From positions 178,224,872 to 178,288,871 of the forward strand of contig NC_030677.2 in the NCBI RefSeq assembly GCF_000004195.4: 64,000 bases of DNA, in the 5' to 3' direction. Below the pieces are notes generated by a model that ran no database searches, was not told where the DNA came from, and saw nothing but the letters and a program-made list of their open reading frames with translations. Position 1 is the stretch's first letter. Each line of letters opens with the position of its first letter. The translations under genes and the position numbers were made by a program. Shown piece by piece: positions 44,648 to 53,585 of this stretch. The DNA comes from Xenopus tropicalis (lineage: Eukaryota; Chordata; Amphibia; Anura; Pipidae).

Positions 44648-44974
44648 AGTTATTAGTATATACAGTTTATATTTGCGGGTATATATATAGGTTGCTAAGA
44701 GTGTGTGTTTATATGTACACATTACAATTATGATCTTTCCTGCGACTGTTGGTCGTTCGTACCCTCCACCCTAATGTTCAGAGCTGAATTCAGGTGCAGG
44801 TAGAAACAAAAGAATTCTAACCCTATCTGATGATTCAGCTCTAAATGCTTTTCTTCAAAGGTGAGTGATTAAAATTTACTGTCCTGCCTGATCAACAAGA
44901 AGACTGATATCCAAGGCCTTTGCTGATATCATTTTGTACGATAAAATTGGTGCGTGTATGTTCACCTTTAATAC

Positions 44975-45115
44975 AGGCAGGTTATTTGGCTCCTAATAAC
45001 ATTGACCATAGTGTGTGTGAATATGATAGCGACCTTAGATTGTAAGCTCCATTGGGCCAGGAACTGACTGTAATCTCTATAAAGCACTGTGTAAATGTGT
45101 TGGTGCTGATCAATA
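44975..45115 (+). mobile_element. 3' end of an L2-type LINE/SINE repeat
   Basis: Ordered words are ACAGGCAGGTTATTTGGCTC, GACCATAGTGTGTGTGAATA, GACCTTAGATTGTAAGCTCC and TATAAAGCACTGTGTAAATG. They match, in sense orientation, the tail at 9362-9620. Confidence 0.75.
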
Positions 45116-46814
45116 CACATTCCCTGGTCCATGCTTCGCTAAAAATTTATTATTTACAAGAGCAGACATTATTATTTTGGGTATTCATGTTTGTGATCGT
45201 AGAGTTTGCTAAGCCATACCATGTCAAGCAACATTTGGGGTTCCCCTGCTTCATCTTAAAGATGATGCTTATATTTATGCAAGGACCAATATCTTTTAAT
45301 AAGGAGATTGTATTAAACATGAATAAATAGGACTTTACACAGGAAAAAAAATGCGCAGACTAAGCATGGAATTCATCTCTAAACAAGTGCCATTTTCAGA
45401 GCCATGAAATGAGATACAATAATGTAAATTTTTTGCTATGTCTGTTTCAGTATGCCTTTGCATTCAGCATAATTAGCGGTAGGCTACATCCAGAGGGATT
45501 CTCCAGACAACCACTTTGCTGACTACTAGTGCTTAATTTCATAATGTCAAAGTCTGCACATCTTAATTTCTAGAAAATAAGCTCAATTGAACTCGCTCCC
45601 CAGTTATGCAGAAACTGCTCAGATAAAACGGAGTGGACACTAATGTAATGAATGTGGTTATTAAATTGTTTCAATTGAAAGAACCCTATTCTTACACCAT
45701 CATAATGGGAACAATTTATCCCCACTGATCAGGCTGTCTCTTTTTTTTCTGAGCTCTCTTTGATCTTAAAGAATATTGCACTAGTGTGTCCTATTGAATA
45801 GCAAAACTGGGGCAATTTTAATGCTTTTGTACCTTGCCACTGCTCTATTTTTTTGCTGTTTAAAAATAGCTGTTAATTATAAGTGGAGTTTAAATGCCTC
45901 AAGTGACCCAGAAATGCAGGTTGAGATTGCAGAAGGAGATTGATTGTGGCTTTCAAATAACACAGATGTGCTTGTCAGTAAAATCGAAATTCAGTCTACA
46001 ATACAATCCATTTTATTTGTTTATTAAAAAGGTATTTATCCCCATTAGTGTTTTTTCATTTTTTTGTATTTTCCTGTTGCATTCCTATTATGAGAGATGG
46101 ATGGGACAATCTATTTATTGCTCTGTCATGCATTTCTGTGAGTTTGCAAAGCCTTTGTTTAAGGCAAAATCTTTGGCAATATCATTTGAGAGTAGATTAC
46201 TTACAATCAAGGTTGTCATCTGTTTCCTCAGCCTTTGTAGCAATAAATGATATGAAATTACCTAATATGTTATCCTGATTTAGGAAGTATAAAATTACTA
46301 CTGGCTTTGCTGTTTTATCTAAGCTTATGCCTTAAGTAAGTCTATGTTGAGAAACCTAATAAGAGTGAGTAGTAAATATTTTGGTTTTTGATTGAATTTG
46401 AATGAAAAATAAACATATCAAATAGCACTTGTAGATGCGTAAGAGCTAATTTCTCCTAATTTTAAAGCAATAAAACTGTTAAATCAACACTTATAACTAA
46501 ACAAATAGACTGTATAAAGGAGCCATGGTAAGAATTGTAAAACAACACTTTGAAAGCAAAATAACTGTATGTAAGTGATAGGTTATATAAGCAGAAGAGG
46601 GAAAAGATACCGCTGAACTGGAAAATAAAAGCAAAACGCAGATGAAGGAAAGATAAGGCCTATATTCCTTCTGGGAATCATTGAGTAGATAACCTGCCAG
46701 TAAAAAGATTAGTTCTCCTTTATACGGACCCCAAAAGAACCACAGGCACGTAAAAATAACATCTGTTAAGCCATCACATCAGAACATGGGGGCACCTGTA
46801 TCATTTCAAGATGA
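45116..46814. other. Unique interval, candidate conserved non-coding DNA
   Basis: No repeat is recognised. Stretches at about 45340-45760 and 46060-46270 are non-repetitive with homeodomain-like TAAT words. The 118- and 76-codon open frames at 45894-46278 overlap in different frames and have no domain. Confidence 0.35.
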
Positions 46815-47529
46815 TTAACCCTTTAAGTGCCAGCCGAATTCGTCATTTCGGTTCCCCCCAGTGCCAGACGTTTTTTAAGCATTTTGTACTCATTCGCTTT
46901 AACAATGTTTTTTGGTAGGAAAACCTCCATGAAACTAGGGAAATTATATATCGTTTTTTTCGTCACTAATTGGGCTTCGACATACATACCAAATTTTATA
47001 ACTTTTCTGGAGATATGATGTGTATTTTGGGTGAATTATGTAAAAAAAAAATAAAATTATGAAAAATTTCTGTATATTTTGAGTTTTTTTTCCATAGAAA
47101 AGTTAATTTTACAAACTTTTTTTTGTTGTTTGTAAAAGCCCTGATACTCCCAAGTCCAACGATACCAAATATGTGGTGGTACCCCACAGTTCCTGTCCAG
47201 AAGTAACCCCCAAACTAAAGCAATACTTAGTACAATATCACACCAGAACAAAGCGGAAAAGCGCTTGTAACAGTTGATGCAGCATAACTTATATGTAAAT
47301 CTAAAATATCCCCTCATGTTTGGTATCTTTAGAAACTACAGACCTTCAGGTTTCTAGGTGCAATGTAGTTTTCACTAAAAAGCCAAATACCTTTTGTCAG
47401 TGCATTGTGAAATTTGGAAGTTTTTTTGACATTTTTTTTTTTTCTAAAACGTAAACTTGGACGCATGATCAAATGTGGATTTGACAAAAAAAAATCTCAT
47501 AAAAATTTTCTAACAAAGGCAAATTTGAA

Positions 47530-50500
47530 AGACAAATTTCTACTGAATAAAATGATGCCCCATATGTATGGGTGCACATAAAGACATGGGCACCAAACAC
47601 TCCAAAGCAGGGGCAATGCACAAGGGCAATTACAGCTAAAAATGTGGGTGCTGTGCTCTATGTGCACTACCTGCAGTTTTTCAGTGTTAACCCCCCCTAC
47701 TTGTGAAATAACCCCCACAAACTATATATTTCTGAAAAGTGCACACCTTCAGCTATTCAGAGACACCACTCTTCTCTTTCTACATAGAAAATTGTGGCCG
47801 CAGTCCCTTGCAGAAGTCAGCGCTTTGGTCAGAAATCGAGGAAAAAACTGATAAAAAACCTAGATTTCTCCCCAAAATCTCCATGGCAACTACCAAAAAC
47901 TTACTAAACATCAATCTGCAAGTTCCCCTGAATAAAACAATACCCCATATGTATGGGTGCACATAAAGACGTGGCCACCAAATGCCCCAAAACAGGGGCA
48001 ATGCATAAGGGCAATTTCAGTTGATATTTTGGGGGCTGTGCTCTATGTGCACTTCCTGCAGTTTTTCAGTGTTAACCCCCCCTACCTGTAAAATAACCCC
48101 CACAAACTATATATTTCTGAAAAGTGTACACCTTCAGCTATTCAGAGACACCACTCTCCTCTTTCTACATGGAAAATTGTGGCCGCAGTCCCTTGCAGAA
48201 GTCAGCGCATTGGTCAGAAATCAAGGAAAAACCAGATACAAACCTAGATTTCTCCCCAAAATCTCCATGGCAACTACCAAAAACTTACTAAACATCAATC
48301 TGCAAGTTCCCCTGAATAAAACGATACCCCATATGTATGGGTACACATAAAGACGTGGCCACCAAATGCCCCAAAACAGGGGCAATGCATAAGGGCAATT
48401 TCAGTTGAAATTTTGGGGGCTGCGCTCTATGTGCACTTCCTGCAGTTTTTCAGTGTTAACCCCCCCTACCTGTAAAATAACCCCCACAAACTATATATTT
48501 CTGAAAAGTGCACACCTTCAGCTATTCAGAGACACCACTCTCCTCTTTCTACATGGAAAATTGTGGCCGCAGTCCCTTGCAGAAGTCAGCGCATTGGTCA
48601 GAAATCAAGGAAAAAACAGACACAAACCTAGATTTCTCCCCAAAATCTCCATGGCAACTACCAAAAACTTACTAAACATCAATCTGCAAGTTCCCCTGAA
48701 TAAAACGATACCCCATATGTATGGGTACACATAAAGACGTGGCCACCAAATGCCCCAAAACAGGGGCAATGCATAAGGGCAATTTCAGTTGAAATTTTGG
48801 GGGCTGCGCTCTATGTGCACTTCCTGCAGTTTTTCAGTGTTAACCCCCCCTACCTGTAAAATAACCCCCGCAAACTATATATTTCCAAAAAGTGCACACC
48901 TTCAGCTATTCAGAGACACCACTCTTCTCTTTCTACATGGAAAATTGTGGCCACAGTCCCTTGCAGAAGTCAGCGCATTGGTCAGAAATCAAGGAAAAAC
49001 CAGATACAAACCTAGATTTCTCCCCAAAATCTCCATGGCAACTACCAAAAACTTACTAAACATCAATCTGCAAGTTCCCCTGAATAAAACGATACCCCAT
49101 ATGTATGGGTACACATAAAGACGTGGCCACCAAATGCCCCAAAACAGGGGCAATGCATAAGGGCAATTTCAGTTGAAATTTTGGGGGCTGTGCTCTATGT
49201 GCACTTCCTGCAGTTTTTCAGTGTTAACCCCCCCTACCTGTAAAATAACCCCCACAAACTATATATTTCTGAAAAGTGCACACCTTCAGCTATTCAGAGA
49301 CACCACTCTCCTCTTTCTACATGGAAAATTGTGGCCGCAGTCCCTTGCAGAAGTAAGCGCATCGTTCAGAAATCAAGGAAAAACCAGATACAAACCTAGA
49401 TTTCTCCCCAAAATCTCCATGGCAACTACCAAAAACTTACTAAACATCAATCTGCAAGTTCCCCTGAATAAAACGATACCCCATATGTATGGGTACACAT
49501 AAAGACGTGGCCACCAAATGCCCCCAAACAGGGGCAATGCATAAGGGGGGGCTTTGCTCTACCTGCAGTTTTTCAGTGTTAACCCCCCCTACCTGTGAAA
49601 TAACCCCCACAATCATATATTTACGAAAAGTGCACACCTTCAGCTATTCAGAGACACCACTCTTCTCTTTCTACATGGAAAATTGTGGCCGCAGTCCCTT
49701 GCAGAAGTCAGCGCATTGGTCAGAAATCAAGGAAAAACCAGATAAAAAACCTAGATTTCTCCCCCAAATCTCCATGGCAACTACCAAAAACTTACTAAAC
49801 CTCAATTTGCAAGTTCCCCTGAATAAAACGATACCCCATATGTATGGGTGCACATAAAGACGTGGCCACCAAATGCCCCAAAACAGGGGCAATGCATAAG
49901 GGCAATTTCAGTTGAAATTTTGGGGGCTGCGCTCTATGTGCACTACCTGCAGTTTTTCAGTGTTAACCCCCCCTACCTGTGAAATAACCCCCACAATCTA
50001 TATATTTACGAAAAGTGCACACCTTCAGCTATTCAGAGACACCACTCTTCTCTTTCTACATGGAAAATTGTGGCCGCAGTCCCTTGCAGAAGTCAGCGCT
50101 TTGGTCAGAAATCAAGGAAAAACCAGATACAAACCTAGATTTTGGTCAGAAATCAAGGAAAAACCAGATAAAAAACCTAGATTTCTCCCCAAAATCTCCA
50201 TGGCAACTACCAAAAACTTACTAAACCTCAATTTGCAAGTTCCCCTGAATAAAACGATACCCCATATGTATGGGTGCACATAAAGACGTGGCCACCAAAT
50301 GCCCCCTAACAGGGGCAATGCATAACGGGGGGCTTTGCTCTACCTGCAGTTATTTAGTCTAAACACCCCCATACCTGTGAAATAACCCCCGCAAACTATA
50401 TATTTCCAAAAAGTGCACACCTTCAGCTATTCAGAGACACCACTCTTCTCTTTCTACATGGAAAATTGTGGCCGCAGTCCCTTGCAGAAGTCACGCTTTG

Positions 50501-50690
50501 GTCAGAAATCAAGGAAAAACCAGATACAAACCTAGATTTCTCCCCAAAATCTCCATGGCAACTACCAAAAACTTACTAACCATAAATCTGCAAGTTCCCC
50601 TGAATAAAACGATACCCCATATGCACATAAGTACATGGCCGCCAAACCTGAAAATGCATAATATTGGGGCTGCACTCTATGCACCCCTTT
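47530..50690 (+). repeat. ~384-bp satellite, about eight units
   Basis: The landmark CCCCATATGTATGGGT (or its shortened form) occurs at 47558, 47943, 48327, 48711, 49095, 49479, 49834, 50260 and 50615. That gives steps of 385, 384, 384, 384, 384, 355, 426 and 355. Each unit has two small palindromes (CCCCATATGTATGGG and GCCCCAAAACAGGGGC). The short steps lack the GCAATTTCAGTTG region; the long one contains a ~41-bp internal duplication (50101-50183). Because 384 is divisible by three, a 109-codon frame recurs in five consecutive units. Upstream (47280-47450) lie more degenerate related words. Confidence 0.92.
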
Positions 50691-50697
50691 TTTTTTT

Positions 50698-50851
50698 GCC
50701 TGCACCCGAATGAATGGAATACGCTCGGGTGCAGGCACATGTAGCCGATATACGCATGAAAACGCGTGAGAATGCAAAGTCTCGCGTTTTCATGCGTATA
50801 TCGGCTACATGTGCCTGCACCCGAGCGTATTCCATTCATTCGGGTGCAGGC
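50698..50851. repeat. 154-bp hairpin palindrome with perfect 69-bp arms
   Basis: The arms 50698-50766 and 50783-50851 are exact inverses, starting GCCTGCACCCGAATGAATGG on each strand. The centre (50767-50782) pairs three more bases around a two-base bulge, leaving an 8-base loop. Within each arm GCCTGCACCCGA and TCGGGTGCAGGC are themselves inverted, so cruciforms within the cruciform are possible. It sits within the piggyBac-like element and is probably a nested foldback MITE together with 50862-50922. Confidence 0.95.
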
Positions 50852-50861
50852 ACAAGTAGCA

Positions 50862-50922
50862 GGCGTAGGGCTGAATTTTCGGCAAGCGTTTTTCCACTTG
50901 CTGAAAAAATCAGCCCTACGCC
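50862..50922. repeat. 61-bp imperfect hairpin
   Basis: GGCGTAGGGCTGA (50862-50874) is inverted at 50910-50922 (TCAGCCCTACGCC). Pairing continues with mismatches through TTTTCGGCAAG and CTTGCTGAAAAA. It directly follows the 154-bp palindrome and probably belongs to the same nested MITE. Confidence 0.85.
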
Positions 50923-51045
50923 ATGTGTGGCATCAGCCTAACCCTTGGCAATAGAAACTACCAGAACAATCTTAGCACCTCTGGACCTTTCTAGAACAAC
51001 TGAAATCAAATGAAGTTAAAATGGAATAAAACCACTAAAAGCAAT

Positions 51046-51275
51046 CAAAGAACAATAATTGCAATGAAATCGGTGATCAGAGCCCTGGATCCACCAATGT
51101 CACTGCAAAAGCAACCTTTTTGGGGCACTAAATACACAATAAAGAACAATGCAAAGATAAAACACCATAAAATCAGTAAATTCAAATAAAAACCGCTCAA
51201 ACCAACAGAAGAACAATTATTGCAATGAAATCGGTGGTCAGAGCCCTGGATCCACCAACGTCACTGCAAATTCAG
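51046..51275 (+). repeat. Two-copy direct repeat, 161-bp shift
   Basis: AACAATAATTGCAATGAAAT (51051) and AACAATTATTGCAATGAAAT (51212) both continue with CGGTG, TCAGAGCCCTGGATCCACC and GTCACTGCAAA. Confidence 0.85.
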
Positions 51276-51438
51276 CACCCAATAGCAATACAAAAGTTAT
51301 AGTGCAATAGAATAATTCAAAAACAGAAATCAATTATGAAAATGCAAAAAAAACACTAAAATGCAACCAAATAAATCAGATAATTATAGAGCAAGATCAG
51401 AAATAAAGTTTTAGTAAAAAAAAAGACTGCCAGAGAAA

Positions 51439-51536
51439 GCAAAGAAAGAAAGAAAAGAAAAGAAAGAAAGAAAAAAAAAAAAAAAAAAAAAAAAAAAAGT
51501 GTAAGTGTAAGTGTGTGTGTAAGTGTCTGTGTGTGC
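51439..51536. repeat. Purine tract (GAAA)n/A run and (GT)n
   Basis: GAAA-type repeats lead into a run of about 28 A (to 51498), then GT-rich repeats to 51536. A further A run lies at about 51607-51620. The minus-strand frames here are poly-F artefacts. Confidence 0.93.
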
Positions 51537-51815
51537 TTGGGAAAGTTGTAAATAAGTGTGTATGTGTACAAAAGTGTAATAATGACAAAGATAGAAGAAG
51601 AAATGGAAAAAAAAAAAAAAAATTTTAGACAGTTGAGATAGAAATAAGCAAAATAAACAGTGGTTAGAGAGTTGTAGTTCAGCTTACACAATGCAGGCAG
51701 GCGATCAGGGCGACCAATCTGGCAGGAAGGCAGCAGGAAGGCAGCAGGGGGGCTCCAGCAGTCTCACGTGGCAGCAGAGTGAAGAGGCGACGGCGGGGGC
51801 GGCGACAATTAAAGG

Positions 51816-52087
51816 GACAGCAGTGGACACGTCATCAATGCGTGTCCACTGCTGTCATTGGCTGAGGACCCGGATCGGCGGCGCTGGGGGACCCGGATCG
51901 GTAAGTATGACCTCTTATGCTCGTTGCCTAGGGGGTTGTGCAGGCTTTACAAGCGCTGCGCTGCTTTAAAAGCGAGCGCAGCGCTTGTAAACCCGTTAGT
52001 GCTGTAGGACGTAGATTCTACGTTCTATGGCACTTTGGTCCCTTGGTACCTAGGACGTAGAATCTACGTCCTATGGCACTAAAAAGG
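51816..52087. repeat. GC-rich right end of the piggyBac-like element: hairpins
   Basis: Three inverted repeats occur. GACAGCAGTGGACACG (51816-51831) is inverted at 51841-51856. TTTACAAGCGCTGCGCT (51946-51962) is inverted at 51975-51991. Two side-by-side palindromes follow, centred in GGACGTAGATTCTACG (about 52007) and GGACGTAGAATCTACGTCC (52053-52071), the second adjoining the terminal inverted repeat. They may be transposase-binding subterminal repeats (inference). The 92-codon frame at 51691-51969 follows from the high GC content. Confidence 0.8.
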
Positions 52088-52091
52088 TTAA

Positions 52092-52548
52092 AAAAAAAAC
52101 CAAAAACGTTTGTTATTGACTTTTATATAAAGAGTAATTCCTCCACCAAAGTGAATCCACCACAAATAGAACTTTCCCTAACCTGCAGCCACTTACCCAC
52201 ACAAATTACAAAAAAAAATTTTCACAAATCTTGGCTAGAATTTTGAAATGTGTTTTGTTTTACCGAAACAAAGCAAAAAAAGCCAATGGCAGTAATAGAG
52301 TTTTGTTATGCATTTTGTTTTGCAGATTTTTCTACAAAGCAAAGTTCATCATACACTTATTAATATAATAACCCTCAATATAGTGATATCACTATTCATT
52401 TTGACTCACATTTTATTCTGCTCCTTCAGTGAGTGTAATTAATAAAGGAAGAATTCTACAACTTTTCCTTTTACCCAACCAACACTATCTAAATTATATT
52501 TATTCCATTGCTAGTGATGCACGAAGGAGGATTTTAAATTAAAAATGG
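52092..52548. other. Unassigned AT-rich interval
   Basis: No gene is seen. The part at 52190-52350, with AAAGCCAATGGCAGTAAT and GCATTTTGTTTTGCAG, may be another decayed MITE core. Confidence 0.3.
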
Positions 52549-52589
52549 TACTTTTGGCCATATCATGGTACATGATATGGCCAAAAGTA
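52549..52589. mobile_element. Tc1/mariner-like terminal fragment as a perfect 19-bp palindrome
   Basis: TACTTTTGGCCATATCATG (52549-52567) is inverted exactly at 52571-52589 around a 3-base loop. It continues as TATGGCCAAAAGTATTGAGG. GGCCAAAAGTAT is a word typical of Tc1-like inverted repeats in fish and frogs. This may be two Tc1-like ends brought together by internal deletion. Confidence 0.5.
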
Positions 52590-52654
52590 TTGAGGCACAA
52601 TTTTACTACACTAAAATCGCATGAATTCAGTTGGATCACTCACTTCCACTTTAC

Positions 52655-52836
52655 AGAGCGCTGGTAAGGCCCCATTTAGAATATGCTGTGCAGTTTTGGC
52701 TCCAGTGCTCAAACGGGACATTATTGAGTTAGAGAGGGTCCAGAGAAGGGCAACTAAGCTGGTAAAGGGTATGAAAAGTCTCAGTTATGAAGAAAGACTG
52801 GCCAAGTTGGGTCTGTTTACACTGGAGAAGAGGTGC
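52655..52836 (+). pseudogene. CR1-like reverse transcriptase C-terminal remnant, frameshifted
   Basis: One frame reads [17 protein letters not shown]; after a one-base shift near 52710 the next reads [20 protein letters not shown], then [19 protein letters not shown]. This is the classic end of the reverse-transcriptase domain of CR1-group LINEs ([12 protein letters not shown]....D...[10 protein letters not shown]......SYEERL..L.L.SLE.RR). The catalytic core is absent and the frame is broken, so it is a dead fragment. It is then cut by a MITE at 52837. Confidence 0.9.
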
Positions 52837-53346
52837 TTAAAGGGCAATGAAAGCTTAATATAAATTAAAAGTAAGTCTAAAGGCATTCTTTTTAAGTACT
52901 TACTGCATATCTAAATTCCCAGATCCCTGCTTGCTTCTCTGAGATATGGTGCTGGCAGCCTACAGCAGTGTGAAGACTACAGTGACATCACTGAAATCTC
53001 TCTCCCCTTCCTGTAGGTGCCAGCGGCAGCCTTCCTATTCTCTGAGCATGTGTGTAACTTGATCCTGTCTCCTGTTCTGAGCTACACATGCCCACCAGCC
53101 AATCAGAAGTGGATCTGGCAGAGGGGAGGGGGGGGGGAGGGAATGAAACACATGTGCAGTATGAAGCAAGGAGGGAAAGGAAGGGAGAATACCTTTTTAG
53201 AGATGGCTGCCTGTTCTAGAAAATGTGAGTAAGTGTGACTGAGTAAATATTTGATTAGGTGAGCCAAAAGTGTGGCGTTTTTACTAAACAATAGGAGGGC
53301 TATTGGGCAGTAGCATTTTTAAATTTTGACTTGCATTCTCCTTTAA
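52837..53346. mobile_element. TTAA-flanked MITE inserted into the LINE
   Basis: It starts TTAAAGGGCAATGAAAGC, and reversed the right end reads TTAAAGGAGAATGCAAGTC. The TTAA duplications are intact at 52837-52840 and 53343-53346. AAAGG-type ends and TTAA fit T2/Kolobok-like MITEs. The interior has CAATCAGAAGTGGATCTGGC and a G run (53122-53138). The host LINE reads through cleanly when it is removed. The open frames on both strands at 53017-53291 are spurious. Confidence 0.88.
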
Positions 53347-53585
53347 GGGGTGATATTATAAATATGTATAAATATATAAGGGGATCATATAATAATCTCT
53401 CTAATGCTTTATTTACCAGTAGGTCCTTCCATCTGACATGAGGGCACCCACTCCGATTAGATATTAATCAATCAATATTCTGAAAAGGTTTTTTTCAGTG
53501 AGAACTGTGAGCAATTCTATCCCTGTATCAGTTGTACTGGCAGATACATTATATAGCTTCAAGAAGGGGCTGGATGGCTTTTTAG

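Larger units (their letters stand above)
46819..52087. mobile_element. 5.3-kb piggyBac-like non-autonomous element
   Basis: It is flanked by TTAA (46815-46818 and 52088-52091). The left end is CCCTTTAAGTGCCAGCCG, and reversed the right end is CCTTTTTAGTGCCATAGG. The inverted ends CCYTTTWAGTGCCA and the TTAA target fit piggyBac (family ends CCCTTTGCCTGCCA-like). Each end also has a second inner AGTGCCA-type motif. No transposase is visible. The interior holds degenerate then near-perfect ~384-bp tandem units, a 154-bp palindrome, a two-copy 161-bp-shifted repeat, a purine tract and a GC-rich right end with three hairpins. All open frames inside are attributed to these repeats. Confidence 0.8.

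Noticed and set aside
45894..46278. 118- and 76-codon frames in two registers
   Set aside because: The frames overlap without codon bias or domain. The region looks like unique non-coding DNA.
50562..50954. Five overlapping open frames of 62-87 codons on both strands
   Set aside because: They are mirror readings of the 154-bp palindrome and its neighbour hairpin.
51691..51969. 92-codon frame, rich in G, A and Q
   Set aside because: GC-rich end of the piggyBac-like element with hairpins. There is no recognisable domain, and the composition explains the lack of stops.
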